Counted from the stretch's first letter, positions 22,776-36,549 are shown. The stretch: DNA of 64,000 nt from Nissolia schottii (GCA_003254905.1 QANU01063901.1:205365-269364); one strand, 5' to 3'. A program made the numbers and translations. The notes: generated by a model not told the origin, from the sequence alone.

Positions 22776-23882
22776 TATTATGTATTTCCACTTTAGTTAA
22801 AGATGAAAATAGGTTAGACCACTTCTACTAACCGGCAAAATTATCAAAAAGGTCCTTCATATTATGGTAAAAGATGGCCAAAGATTTCTTTTCTTTTCTT
22901 TTGGTTGATAATCTAAGATGTCCAAAAATACACCTTAATTAGTTTTTGCAGTGAAGGATTAATAAACTCTATACTCTTTCAAAGAGAGATTAGAACAAAT
23001 AAGCACAAAGCAATGTAACACATGGGAATTTATAATAGTCTTAATTAGGAGTGATTTAAATAAAATAAATCAACAAGGATAGTTTAAAGCTGGGATGAAT
23101 CCAAAAAATATATAAGGGTAAATTTATATAGTGTTATCAAATAAATATTATAATATATTATTAAATAATTATATATATATATATCGATATATATAAAAAG
23201 AAATTATTTTTAAATTATAAAATTAGTCAATATAAAAATTTTTGTTGTCAAATTTTTTAATAATTCTCTTATTTTATAAGTTAAAAGACTTTAACAAAAA
23301 CAAAACAATTTCATTTTATTTATGAGTTTACTTTTAACATTATTCATACATGAAAAATGACAATTAATAGTAACATTTTAAATGAAAAAAGTCAACACCA
23401 AATAAATAAAACAATACATTAAAAAATATTACAAATTATTCTTATAAACAATCGGTACATATAACTCAGAGATTGACATAAAATCAATTTGATAATGTTA
23501 AGTTTGTATGATAATTAGTGAAGTTAACGGGACAAAATGGTTCTACTAATTCACATTGATAATTGAAACATAATTTTGTATATTCTTCAACATGACTGCA
23601 AATAGAGATAAACACTTTATAATTTATTGTGGTTAAATTTGTCATTAAACTTTTGTAATTGAGTGCAAACGGAGGAAAGATTAAAGTAAAAGTGTAAAAC
23701 TTATAAGAAAGTCTATAGGATGGGATGAACATTTTAGCTAATTAAAATTTAAATGAGTAAAAAAAGAAAAACTAAAATTATTGGGAGTAGAAGGAGGGAC
23801 CAAGAAGTTAGTAGTTTGCATTACATATGAAATTTACCACTAGTCTATCACAATTTTGATGTTATTAGTGTACATAAAGTAC

Positions 23883-23924
<42 letters not shown>

Positions 23925-24225
23925 AGTGTATAGATTTTGGGGGCACAATCCCTATGAACTCTCCTTTGAATTCGTCCTTGGTCTAAAGTATAAATAGATA
24001 GATTCAAGATTCGTAAGCTTGATATGAAATATGTGAGCTTGTTGATAGTAATGGAGAATAATTTGATATTAGACCTAAAAAGGTGAATGGTTCCAACATT
24101 CCAACAAGGCCCCTTTGGAGATTTTTCTCTATTATGAGCTGATGAATGGAAAAAAATTTGTTTTTTTTGTGGTTCTAAATAAAACAATTTTCAACATTAT
24201 GAGTGATTTTTTTTTTTTAACAATT
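22776..24225. other. AT-rich intergenic DNA with TA microsatellites
   Basis: No gene is supported. Simple TA runs occur at about 23170-23182 and 23892-23921. Confidence 0.45.
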
Positions 24226-24480
24226 GTATGAGTTTTGATCCTGAAATTACTAAAGGGATGACAATTTCAATTTTATTTTTCAAAACAAGATGGCGGCTGA
24301 TAGGTACTAAAGTCGCCAATTATAGTGGCGATTTCAATGCCTATCTCATTTGTTGCACCTGTCTTGCTTGGCCTGCCGTACACTTGTGCCTTGGTCCTGA
24401 AATCGCCATTAACACCAGTGATTTCATGTATATCCCTCCATACCTTTGTAATTTTTTTTTTGCCATATTATTGTATTAAT
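24226..24480. repeat. Possible dispersed repeat fragment with AATCGCC/GGCGATTT words
   Basis: GTCGCCAATTATAGTGGCGATTT and GAAATCGCCATT form short inverted motifs in otherwise non-coding DNA. The pattern suggests transposon debris. I cannot assign a family. Confidence 0.3.
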
Positions 24481-24619
24481 GATTTTTCTAAACCATATTA
24501 AAGTACAAACCCTTGAATGGATACTATGTTATTCGATACATTGATTTTTATGGGAAACAATAGGTCAACCGAAAACAAAAAAATATGACGGAAACGTAAA
24601 CGAAGATGGAGAAGAAAAA

Positions 24620-24765
24620 TTGTACGTTCACATGAACAAACTTTTAAACAATAACGCACAAACTTTTCTATACATATGCACAAATATTTGATCAACTAGA
24701 TATGCACAAACGTTTGAACAACCATCCACAAACTTTTCTATATACATTCACAAACTTTTGAAAAA
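24620..24765. repeat. Minisatellite with ACAAACTTTTGAACAA-like units
   Basis: Irregular units CACAAACTTTTCTATA and GCACAAACGTTTGAACAA alternate. The same unit type makes a longer array at 55560-56060. Confidence 0.65.
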
Positions 24766-25169
24766 CAAAAAACGACGAATATGATGGAAAAGAAAATGAA
24801 AATTCTTGGATTCACAAAAAATAAGATGGAAATAAACAAAAAATGAAGGGAGATTGGGGAAGAAGAGAGAGAGAAAAAAAAAGAAAAAGTATTAAAGAGA
24901 GTGAATTGTATAACAGTTAACAGATTTTGATTTGTACGCATAGCATTTATATTTTTTCCCAAACTATATTTTTTTTATAAATCAAAAACAACATACAATA
25001 TAATTTTTAAGGTAGTGTTTGAATATTTTTGTCCGGAGATAAAAACGACGGGGTTTTTAACATGTTTGAAGAAGAAAATACAGACAAAAAAAAACCCTTC
25101 AAACTATCCCACGACAAATTTATTCGTAATATATGTCGAAGTTCATATTTATAAAAAAAGGGGGGGGGG

Positions 25170-25400
25170 NNNNNNNNNNNNNNNNNNNNNNNNNNNNNNN
25201 NNNNNNNNNNNNNNNNNNNNNNNNNNNNNNNNNNNNNNNNNNNNNNNNNNNNNNNNNNNNNNNNNNNNNNNNNNNNNNNNNNNNNNNNNNNNNNNNNNNN
25301 NNNNNNNNNNNNNNNNNNNNNNNNNNNNNNNNNNNNNNNNNNNNNNNNNNNNNNNNNNNNNNNNNNNNNNNNNNNNNNNNNNNNNNNNNNNNNNNNNNNN
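25170..25400. other. Assembly gap (231 N)
   Basis: A run of N follows a G homopolymer. Reading frames that cross it are artefacts. Confidence 0.99.
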
Positions 25401-26986
25401 CTATGTTTAATTGTAAAATAATAGTTATGCATGATTTTATCCTCTGATAGTCAAACAAATAAACAGCTAGCAAGACTTTTTCTCTAATTTATGGTTATAC
25501 GTCATTATCCATCCCTGCGATGGAAGCAATAGTCCATATTTCCTGGATTTCTGATCAACCATAAGAAGAAATTGCCCACAGATTGTCATCGGTCGTGAAC
25601 CATCCAATACTCATTTCAACCATATGATGTGCATATATTCAATTAAACATCGTTTATTTTTAATGCAAAGTTTAAGGAACTTGTAATGCAATGTTGCAAG
25701 GTCATCTATGAACCAAAATTATCAAGAACTTGTAATACAAATCTATTTCTATTATATGTCCACCGTGTGTCCACGCCCATAATGGTGGGAATTGGGGATC
25801 GTTGAATTGAACATTGAATATTGAATATGACGGAGAAAAAAAAAAGAATATTGAAGAAAGAAAAAGAAAACCCTCTTGTTCATTTTTTCTGCTCCATGGA
25901 CTCACCCACCCCACGACAAACAAGAAGTCCAATCCAAGTGCCCAATCAACCAACTCTCTTCCCCCTTCCAAAGAGAGAGACAAAAAATTAGGTGCCCCTT
26001 TTGACATTTATTTGAGAGAGAGGCAGAGGAGCATGGTCATAACTCAGGATTAGTAACAGTTTAGTTACTAACTACGCGCCTATGTTTTTGTATCTTTTTT
26101 ATTTCCTACTCAAACGTACGTTTTCGAATAAATTAACTCGTGCCCTCTCATAGTTCTATACTAAACAATATTTCGATTATTCATTTTGTAAAATATTGTT
26201 TAATGTAAAAAAAAATTCAATTAAGTTTTAGTAATTAAGTATTTGGTTTAGTTAGGGTTAAAATATAAAACTTTTGTAATTAAATTTTAATAATTAAGTG
26301 TGTAGTTTATTTAGAGTTGAGATATATGAATTCTGCAATTAAATTTTTAGTAAAATGACTCAATTAATTTATAAATAATTATTTTTTAAAATTTTATATT
26401 AAATATAATCATTGATGTGTTAAATTATTATTATTATTAGCTAAATTATTATTATTATTATTAGCTCATGTAAGTTCTGGTACGGTACTCATAAAATTGC
26501 TTTGGATACGATAAAAAGGCCATTTCTTAAATGTTTAGTTAATTCGATTCTGCAGAATGTGTACGAAGAGCTTTATGGTTAGAGATATATCTCTTTCAAT
26601 GAATTTAAACTCTCGAATGGATTAATTATTGTTTCTAGTAATGAATACTTTTATTGAGAATAAAAATAAAAAGGAATTTAGTTACTATGGGGAGAAAAAA
26701 AATTTAGTTAAAGCCACTATGATTGGTCTAATGAGGGGTTTAAGTAGTATGTATGAGGTTCTAGGTACAAAATCTCATTGTGATTAGTGTAATTTTTGAA
26801 ATAAAAAAAATTGAGTTAAAGATAAAGTTCATTTTGATCTTTAAAATTAAAATTATATAGGATAACATTTTAGCCTTTATTTTTAAAAAAGTATACTTAC
26901 AAATCTATTATCTATCTTCTATTAATCTATTAATTATTAATATATAAAATTTGAATTATTCCACTTTATGGGTTATACAAGTGTCA
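25401..26986. other. AT-rich intergenic DNA
   Basis: No gene is supported. An ATT trinucleotide run occurs at about 26429-26464. Confidence 0.45.
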
Positions 26987-27420
26987 ACACTACAACAAAA
27001 AATTTTCCTCAAAAAAATATTACATTAAAGTCAACCTCCTTTATGGGTTATAGACTGGACCATTAAGGCCCATCCTGTAACCTAAACCCGAAGGTCTGCG
27101 GATCAACCTGACCCAAGTTATCACCCCGCCAACGATCGGAGAGATTCTCGGCCGGTGATATCCTTCCTCCGAAGAGCAACGCTCCACGATCCTTGGAGGC
27201 CAACTCAATGGAAAGATCCTCGGAATAGCGACATTCACGACCACCACTCAGGTATTTAAACCTAAGCAGCACACTAGGTACACCTAGAACTCATTTCCCC
27301 CTTGAATATTCCACTATTGGTTTGAACCTTCACTGAGTTGAGCGTCGAAGTCCTTGCAGGTACCCGTCCCGGCGACCCCGAACCCGCAGAGGAGCTCCAG
27401 GATCCAAATTATACATTTTT
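26987..27420 (+). repeat. CACTA-like end followed by gypsy LTR fragment
   Basis: CACTACAACAAAAAATTTTC at about 26987 looks like a CACTA terminus. From about 27041 the sequence changes to GC-richer LTR-like DNA and ends near 27338-27410 with TGAGCGTCGAAGTCCTTGCA, then GGTACCC. That is the 3' LTR context also seen near 410-445. Neither element is complete. Confidence 0.4.
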
Positions 27421-28161
27421 GGTACACCAATATTTGATTACAAATTCTATCTCTTTAGCTTTTCATTTTGGGTTATCTATAATTTACTTTTTTTGGTGTA
27501 CTGTTGTGTTAATTGGTGTCATTAACAAAAGTCATGTTTGTATACAAATAATTAATAAAAAAATTTGTCTACAATTAGAAACAAAAATTGTTGTCCCTTA
27601 AGAATAAAATTTAAAATTAAAATTATTTAATTATATAGATAATTAATCCTAACATATAATTATTCTTATGTTTGTTAGTGTGTGTATATATAAATTTATT
27701 ATTTTACTCATGTCAATTAACTACCTAAAAATCATATATCTCTAAGTATGTTTTGATTAAAAAAAAAATAATTCTTCGTACATTAGTTTTTTTCATCACA
27801 TAATTATTTATATTGTTTGTATATTAACAAGTATAATTCAGTTATTGCATGATTAATGACATAATTTAAATAAAATTCATATTTTTTTCTTACTATATTT
27901 AATATCTTAAATTTAGACCATACAAACTTTTACGCAACATCGATAAATCTTGAGTAAAATATACTCAACTTCACTCTATTTGTGAAAGATACACTCCCAC
28001 TCCCCTTAGTTTAAAGGTATACGTGTTGTGTGTGTGTGTGTATAGAGAGAGAGGAGAAAGAGAGAGATAAATAGATAGATAAATATATTTATTGTTATAT
28101 TTTGTGCATTTGAGTGGTATAGACTTTAGTTAAAATGTTAATCTTTGTAGGGTAAAAAAAT
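27421..28161. other. AT-rich intergenic DNA with a GT/GA microsatellite
   Basis: Nothing coding is seen. A TGTGTGTG/GAGAGA/ATAG simple repeat lies at about 28025-28085. Confidence 0.45.
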
Positions 28162-28506
28162 AGGAAAATTTCCAAAAATAAAACATAAAATTTAGCTTAT
28201 TCCTACAATGAACCAATTTAAAGGTTGTTCTCAAAATACACCAATTTTCCTGTAAAAGGATTCGATTTCAATCGACTCCCGTTTAAATAATAATTTTTTT
28301 ATTTATTTGGAAGTCGATTTAGATCTACTTCCATTTTTTTTAAAATAGGAGTCAGTTTCATTCGACTCCTACAGAAGTCTGTTGAGATCGACTCCTTTGT
28401 AACATAATTACTTCGGTTTAAACTGAATCCTTCACAATTCAATTTTGCAGCAGCATCCACGCCGCTCCAGTTGTCCAATTCACACGCCGACATGCCTCAA
28501 GGGAGG

Positions 28507-30110
28507 TGATAAGTGCCAAATTTACACAATTTCGACCTATTGAAATGACACTTATTTGCTTAGGTTTTAAAGAATTATCTAATGAATTCCCCATATTTTG
28601 TATGTTTTTAATATATTTTGCAAGATGGATGCAGGCATAAATAATTAGGAATAATCCTATAAAGAATGAAGCAAAAGGACAAAAGCGGAAAAGAGCTTAA
28701 AAGAAGAAATCAGCAAGGACCGCTCAGCGGTATAGAAGGCTTGCTCAGCGCACAAACGACAAACAGCGCTCAGCGGAAGTACCCTGGCCGCTGAGCGATT
28801 GTACCTTCGAGCTACTTGCAGCCGGCGCATTAAATGTGCCAGGCTGGCACCAGCTGGATTGCGGCGTCGCCCCTGCAAAAGCTACCGGCGCATTTATGAA
28901 GCCGCGTATAATGATTGCACCGCTCAACGATATAGCGCCGTCGCTCAGCGATAAAGCGTTAACCGCTCAGCAGAGGTACCAAAACCGCTGAGCGAAGGAC
29001 CCCAATTTTCGCCTATAAATAGAGGAGGTCGGGCCACATTCGAAACCATCTAAAAAACCATCCAATCCTCCCTCCACTCTTCATTTCTTTTACACATTTC
29101 TTATACTCAAAAGCTTAGTTTAGGTTAGGAACAAAGAGGAGGCTTGTGAAGGAGCCGGGAGATCGAGGAAGCTCGGCGAACCGCTGTCATGATGGCGTGA
29201 TTACGTGTCATGGTAAGCATCTAAACCTTGTCTCCGAGATACTCTTGTAAGATGGATTCCTAATCCTCTTTTTGTTGGGATTTTGATCATTATTGTAGTT
29301 TGCTTGTATCTATATAACTATTGCATATGAATCTATCTATTTCCTATGATTCGCTTGAATGATTTTATGCTTAATGCTAGCTTTGTTTAGTATTTTGCTT
29401 CTTGATTTGGGACTTAGTTATATGAACAGGAGTTATATTAATGAAGTCATAACCAAGTTAAGATCAATATTGCTATGCTAAGCTAGATTCTAGACTTGAA
29501 CATTGTGAACAAACAGTTACAATCATTAGAGTCGGATCTAAATCATTTCATCTAATCTTGTTGCCATAACCGGAATAAAGATTAGCCGTTTTAACATCTG
29601 GAATAACTCTGGCATACTTTGTTAAAGTTTGTGTAAGAAATTAACAAATTTAACAAGGGAAACCTGTGATCTTGTCATGCGCGAAAGTGATGACAAGATA
29701 AGAACTGGTGGCGGGCAATCAATGAAATGATAATTCTGTGTAATAAGTAACTGGATACATGAGACTATATTATGATTAAAATTCCCAACAAGCTCCGGAA
29801 CTACCTCTGATTTGTTACCTATTTACTTTTATGTTGTTTATTTATTTAGTTAACTATCAACTTTATCAAATCCTTCACTCCATTGTTTAATTAACTAAAC
29901 TCAAGAACGGTATTTTTGCAACTCTCTGTGGATTCGACTATACCCGACTATACTGCAATTGGATCTCTTGTGGATCTGAAAGCCGTAAAGTAGGTATATA
30001 TTTAATTTGAACGACAAAAGCACAGATAAGCTTTCTACGAAATTGACACAATTGTGACAAAACCTAAGTTGTGTCAAGATTAGAGAAAGTGTTTAAATTG
30101 GCTTTCATCA
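28507..30110 (+). mobile_element. Solo LTR (TGATAAGTGCC type)
   Basis: It starts TGATAAGTGCCAAATTTACA and ends GGCTTTCATCA, giving TG...CA ends. The flanking pentamers are identical GGAGG (28502-28506 and 30111-30115). It is 1604 bp with no coding region. A TATAAATAGAGG box (about 29014-29025) and the 'CTCTGTGGATTCGACTATAC' stretch near the 3' end are typical of LTRs in plant Ty3/gypsy elements. It carries a phased CGCTSAGCG array. It inserted into the MULE after the MULE had landed. Confidence 0.85.
28721..28994. repeat. 22-bp-phased CGCTSAGCG array in the solo LTR
   Basis: Cores start at 28721, 28742, 28767, 28789, 28921, 28942, 28964 and 28986. Spacings are 21, 25, 22, 132 (six times 22), 21, 22 and 22 bp. 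Both orientations (CTCAGCG and CTGAGCG) occur. A TATA-like box follows just downstream. Confidence 0.9.
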
Positions 30111-30460
30111 GGAGGAAAATATAATGTCCCTAGAGATCGACGCCACAATGCAATAGATAGATAGTTTAGGGTTTTGGTTGTTTACATTATTTTGTAACTT
30201 TAATGTAACTTTATGTAACTTTGGATTTTTTTAATGTACCTTTATGTATGTTACCTTATTATGCGACTCATTTCGTTGACTTTGTTATTTCTTTATGACT
30301 AATTTGTTTAGGTATGAATAAAAAATAAACTTACTAACAACAACTTAATAAAAAAATGACATAATAAGTAACAAGCCATCGATAAATTTTTTTCATAAAC
30401 ACTTTAATAACATAAAACAATACATAACAAGCCATCCATAGCAACCATGACACTATACCA

Positions 30461-32817
30461 CTAGCCGCTATCATTTATATGTAGGCACACATGTCTCATG
30501 TGCCCAGGCTGATGACGCATGCCACAATGTCTTACCCTATCAAGTTCAACTTTGTTTATCTCGTTCAGAATACAGTTAGAGACAGGATGACCTTCATTGC
30601 TACGTCTCATTATCAGATTTGGCAAGATGATAGGTCCACTTGGATGAGGCCACAAATGCTCATCAAGAAGGGGTTTGAATTGTCCCATATACACGTGAAC
30701 AACATGCTCCATACTATAAACAAGATGAACATAGCTAGCCCAATCAAGTCATGTCTGATGGCATGTTGCAACTCCACGGCAACAAGGAAAGTGTAATGCC
30801 TGAAATGCTCTACAATCATAGGTTTCATTACCTAAGTCGACTCAAAAGGACATTTGCCTAAATACCCTAGTCCAGTCACACACTAACACCTCATAAGTCA
30901 TGTCATCCTGACTTATCGATCTCACATGCATTTTTCTCTGAGATGACTACTAGATTCAATCTCGTTTGACAAGCACTCATAGAACTTTTTTCTTGCCCTT
31001 AGCTGAGCTTGTGTGCTCTGCCCTCTATCATAGAACGTCTTCACCAACTTATAGCAAGTGGTCTAGATTATGGTCGTGATAAGAAGAGATTGTGCCTCTT
31101 TTAGCACATTATTCCAACATGCTAACATATTTTTGGTCATGTTTCCAAAACACCACCCTTCATTACCATGTTGAGCCCACTATTCAAGCAGGGTCCTGTT
31201 AATCCACTCACCCATCATCGGATCATTATCAGTTAGCACACTTATCCAGTGGAGATACCTAGAACGTGACTGACTATACACCATGTTCTTTAGTTCTTTC
31301 TTTGCTTCATTGTCCATGAAGTGAGTGTTTTTAATGCTAGGTGAATTGTATAAAATGCATGATACGCTCCTAGAGCATGCCAATCATTCTCTTCATCTTG
31401 TAGGGCTGCGGTGATAGAGGCATGTCTGTCCAATAAAAATGTTAAGATCATAGCAATTAATAATATATAGAAGGACAAGTAAAGTAATTGAAAATGTTAA
31501 GAACATGATAATTAATAACAAGTACAAGAACAAAAAATATTACCTATCCGAACAAAAAATATTACCTATCCGATATAACAAGAATACCTAGCTGGGGTGT
31601 TACATGTTCTCAGACATGCTTCAAGAAAGACCATGCCTCCTTTGTCTCCCCCTCAAAAATTGCAAATGCGATAGGGATAATTTGACCTTTCCCATCTTGA
31701 TCAATTGCGTCATCAGCAGTACTCCATCGTACTTCCCATACAAATGTGTGCCATCAATTGAAATGAATGGTTTTCAATACTTAAATTCCTCAATGCATGC
31801 TAGAAATGTCCAAAACGTTTGTGAGAACATCACATCGTCAGTACGAATTAGACCATTGTCAATATATGGCACAATTTGTAAATGCACAATCGAACCTGCC
31901 ATAATTCCATGTACAAAACAATTAATAATAGATACAATGACAATCAAGTAGTCAATGAAAGAAAATTAGTGAAGCTATTAAAGAGATTAATGACAAAGAG
32001 ATAAACATATATCACAACATAATCAATAACAAGAAAAAGGACAAATTATATTACCTAGCACGTAATGCTGTAAACCCAACAAAAATGTAGGGAGTTTATT
32101 GTATGATTCTTCCCAATTGCCATATACAATAGCAATTGCCCTTTGCTTCCCAAGTTAACACGTGTTGTATGATGGCATCAAGTTCAAATCCTTTTGAACA
32201 TCTCTACCTACAATGCTTTAAAGGTTGTATCTGGATTAGCTTCTACAATTGAACGTATGATTACACATATAATCTTTGAATCTAGCTACAGGTGACTCTT
32301 TTGTAAACTAAAAAAGAGACAAGTATGTTCATTAGTAACCTTCCTCACCTCCCACATTTGAGACTTTTCCCTTAGAGTCACCCGAATTGACCAGGGACAT
32401 CCTTGTTCTGCCATGGTACACCCCGTACCAAAATTTTCCTTCCCCAAACTCAAGGACTTTGTGTTGCACGCCTCTGTGGAGGTTGTAGTTTTTAACAGCA
32501 AACAACACGGTTTCCTTGTTTGGGAACAGTTGACCCGTATACATTTCATTACTGGCTCCTGATCCTAATCCCGGTGTTGCTACTATTGCTGATACTGATC
32601 CCAAACCTTTGTCATGATGCTGAGACTGAGGCTGAGTAGTGTAGTAATTAGGGAGATGGTAAGGCTGAGGTTGAGGTTGCAACTGAGGTTGAGCCTGATA
32701 GTAACTTAGTATACCTCGTAGAGGTATTGGTTTTGGCTGCACCACATCATCATCACCACAGTCGTCATCACCACCACCACCATAGTCATCATTACCATAG
32801 TAGTCACCGCCTGACAT
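30461..32817 (-). pseudogene. MuDR-like MULE transposase, decayed
   Basis: Minus-strand frames give the family landmarks in order. A Gly/Asp- and Gln/Pro-rich N-terminus begins at 32817. A MuDR DNA-binding region follows (QLFPNKETVLFAVKNYNLHR, then GCPWSIRV...WEVRKVTNEHTC). Near 31740-31690 is the first catalytic strand with ISIDGTHLYGKYDG, then GQIIPIAFAIFEGETKEAW, then DRHASI.AALQDEENDW near 31430. A C-terminal zinc-knuckle-like CGMRHQPGHMRHVC lies near 30495-30530. Several frameshifts and stops separate them, so no intact protein is made. The element can no longer move itself. It would have cut and pasted DNA by a DDE mechanism. Confidence 0.8.
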
Positions 32818-34967
32818 TGGATGAGGGACATCCCTGGCAAGATATACAAGGCTTGGAGACAGTTCATGTGTTTTCGGTGGTTTTTGGTATTACTGTCGAT
32901 AATAAATAATCGACAAGTCCACCTTGCTTCAGGGTCTCAATTTGAGAAACTGAAACGATTCTTCTTGTGGAATCTAAGAAACATAATTATTATAGTGCCC
33001 AAGAAATGTATCCCTTGTGTCGATGCACTGTTCATGTCAGATAGCATTAGAGTTGTTAGTTTAAGACTTTTATGAATATAAACTCAAGTTTTCAGTTCTA
33101 AAGTGATGTGTAAAAATAATAATGTTAGAACACTTGAGTATGAATGTCAATTTATGGCTTTTGTAAGTATACAATCAAGTTTTAGTTCTAGAGTGATGTG
33201 CTTGACAGTAAATGTATAAAAACTTGAAGGAATCAGTAATGTATAGAATTACTCGATAGTTTGAACTGTCAATGCCAATGTGTGACTTTTGTATGCAACT
33301 TAATTGTTAGAACCAAGTTCTAGTTCCAGAGTTAGTAACACGATAGCAATTATTATGAACTTGATAATCAAGAGTTGCTTTTGTGGTGTTTGTTCATTTA
33401 AGTTTCAGTTCCAGAGTTACGAGTACAAGGACTTATGAATAGAAACTTGAATTATAAGAAATGACACCTGAATGACATGTTTGATATGACAAAATTACAA
33501 GTAAAGATGAAAAAGAAAAAAGCTAAGGTGTTTAATCCTAAAAAGGGAAAAGAAAATGTGAAGTTGAGGATGTGTACTTGGTTTTTCTTGTGTTCTGAGT
33601 AGCCATTGGAGGTGTGAGGGCGAGTGTATGAGAATATTTGCAAGTGTGTAATCCTAAGAACTTGTTAAAAAATATGTCTGATGGGTTCTATTTATATAGA
33701 AACTTGAGCCTTGACAACTACATAACTGCTTTATGGCACTTTCGCGTCATGGCACTTGAATTTGAATTCTGGTGCTCTGAGTTTTGATGGTTACATAATT
33801 GCTTTCTGGCGCCCCTTGTGTCATTAGTCTTGAATTTGAATTTTGGGTGCCAAATGATGCTTCTTGACAAGAAACCCTCAAAACGCAGTGCTTTAATTAT
33901 CCATGTGTCTTCAGTCCAACAAGCCAATTGTCATATTGTCAGCCCTCAGATCTTCTAGTAACTATCATGATCTTCATAACCTTGATCCGTGTCAAGCCTT
34001 GGACCCTTGGATAAAAATATAACTGTCATCCATATTCACGTCATCATGCCACGTGTCGCGTTATGGACCTTTGGATCACAAGTAACTTTCATCCCTCGCG
34101 ACCGGGTTTTTATAACCAATCAGTCATGCATTTTTTCAAAGACTTAGAATTTTTCTAAGTTCTTCATAACACTAAGGTACTGTGACCTTTATATTCCATT
34201 AGTCCTCCACTTTAGGACTGGGTGCCCTTGGCATTGTCATGACCTATAATGTCGAGACCAATCCGTCATGGGGAAAATGAATTTTTAGTATAACAGCGTG
34301 ATAAGCAATCAGAGGAGGGGAGGGATTGGTGTTCAGCGCAAACGACAGATTGACATTGGAGACACCAGAACTTGAGCGAACACCTTCAAGCTCAACAAGG
34401 AGCTCAATGTTGTTGAGTACGTTGCTAAACCGATTCTACATATGAAACATGCACCTAACGTGGTCGTCCTTCTTAATTTCAAATGAACAAAACTTTAGGA
34501 CGTGACTAACGCCAATAGGCATCTTATATAACACTCTCTTATCGATCCTACACTCCCCCAAACTCTTCCATTATAATGGATTGGAGTTGTGAAAAAGTAA
34601 CAATTAGGTATACAATTACCCAAGATTGTTGTGAGGAATAAAAACTAATTTCGTCTTCTTTTTTTTTCTCTTTCTATTATAAAACACTAACATCTCTATT
34701 AACTCCTCACTCTTTTTTTTCCTCTAACTTACACAAAAACCACATTGACACTACAAATGAGCGTGCAACACTATTTATAAATTTAACTTTAGACACTTTA
34801 CAAAGGATTCAATTGAAATCGACCCCTATTAAATTTTTTTTCTTAAACAAGAATCGATTAAAATCAACTCTCTTTATAGAAAAATTAATTTATTTTAAGA
34901 ATAACTTTTAAATTAGTTCAACGTAAGAATAAACTAATTTTGATGTTTTATTTTGGAAAATTTTCCC

Positions 34968-36540
34968 AAAAAAAAAAATACATCTTATATAATGATGTGT
35001 ATATATATATATATATATATTTATTTATTTTTTTTATTATTTTTTTTTGTTTTTGAAGAAGAAAGGCCACGTGTTTTTAAGTCAGCAACTGAGACTTTTG
35101 CTGTTGCTGCTTGTCCCCTCAACGTTTGTTCGTAAAAAAACCCAAAGTCCAATGCAGAAAATTTTGTAACACAAGTCAGCTCCTTCATCCTCATTGTCAA
35201 ATCATCCTCTCTATGACCTACGCATCAAATATTATTATAATATGTAGATTAATATAAAAGCTTTTTTTTTTCCTATCATTATTCAAAGTATGAGTTTAAT
35301 TGTTATTTATTTATCGTTTAATTATGTAAATATTTTTTATATTGTTATCCTATTAAATTTTATTACATAAATAAAAATTATTAATTTTTTATCACATTAC
35401 TTAAAGGTCATGAATGTAAAATAATTTAATTAATAATAGTGTAAAAAATTTTACATTATCAATATATAGTAATTAAACTCTTAAAATATTTATATAGTTA
35501 TTTTATCATTTACTATTTCAGCATGTAAAAATTAAGTTTTTACAATAATTATTATAAAATAAATATTATGCAATTATATGATCATTATTAAAAAAATTAA
35601 TAGTAATTATTTTCACTTTTTAACATTATTTATTAGTATTTAAAATTTACTAAATATGATTTATTTTATTCGAGCCTAATCAATTTTATTTACAAGATTA
35701 AGTAATTAAAACACGCCCAAAAATAGTTAAAGCACTTAAATTATGGTTCTATCAAATCATAAAATGTGACATGGTACTAACTCACATTATACTTTAACTA
35801 TGAAGTTAGAGCTTGATCATCACTTATAAAAATAAAAAAAATATTTTATGAGCATTGTTATTGACAGTAGACATTGAGTGCATAAAAAAAATGTTACTTC
35901 TATTATTTAGAATTATAAATTTTCAATTAATTTAAAACGGTGTAGTTGTATTTTACGTTAAAGTTAATGCATTATTTTTAATTTGTGAATGTTGATAAAG
36001 TGTTTTGAGAATAAAAACAATTTTCTTGTAAAAAAATTATATATATTATATAAAATTGAATATTAAGTAGTATTCAACATATAAATATATTGAAATTAGT
36101 TTTTTATATTTTATAGATTCTCACTAAAGATAAAGAACTTTCCTTTTCTGTCTTGCATTGAGCTAGGACTTGTGCTACATCTCTCTCTCCTCTCTGTTGA
36201 TTTGATATTTCTGCTATCTTTGTCTTCCTCTAGATTCTATCAATCACTGTTTTGGGTTGAAAATCAGAGACACAGCTATTAACCCCTTTGAAAAATACAA
36301 CAACAATTAGATCTTGGAAGAGTGAGAGGGGAAGAAAGAATAAATAGAGAGAAAAAAAATGTCGTTTCTGGTTTGGAAAATGAAGCAGACCCGTTTGACA
36401 AAAGTTCGCTGAGGTTAGGTTCACAGGGCACTGTTGTTGTCGCTGGCTACTACTCCCCCCCTCCTTTTTCTTTATTCTTCTCCTCCTTCAAACTCTGAGA
36501 GCTTAATAAATTTCGAACCTTTTTCCTCTGGTTTCTGCCA
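34968..36540. other. AT-rich upstream DNA and 5' leader of the receptor kinase
   Basis: A TA run lies at about 35000-35020. Very AT-rich MITE-like debris fills 35230-36120. From about 36130 the sequence becomes CT/GA-mixed and unique-looking, consistent with the promoter and leader of the downstream gene. No other gene is supported. Confidence 0.45.
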
Positions 36541-36549
36541 TCACCACAG

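Larger units (their letters stand above)
28162..34967 (-). mobile_element. MuDR-like MULE with long terminal inverted repeats
   Basis: The left arm (28162 to about 28400) and right arm (about 34790-34967) are diverged inverted repeats. GGAAAATTTCCAAAAATAAA on the left pairs with GGGAAAATTTTCCAAAATAAA-like sequence read in reverse on the right. Both continue with AATTTAAA, GGTTGTTCTCAAAATA-like and ATCGACTCC-like words. Flanks are A-rich (TAAAAAAAT and a run of A), compatible with a 9-bp duplication but not diagnostic. The interior holds a decayed MuDR-type transposase on the minus strand and a later solo LTR insertion. Confidence 0.7.

Noticed and set aside
25007-25473. Reading frames spanning the N run
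   Set aside because: They exist only because N is translated as an unknown residue.
32727-32909. Histidine-rich protein on the plus strand
   Set aside because: It is the antisense of the Gly/Asp-rich N-terminus of the MULE transposase relic.
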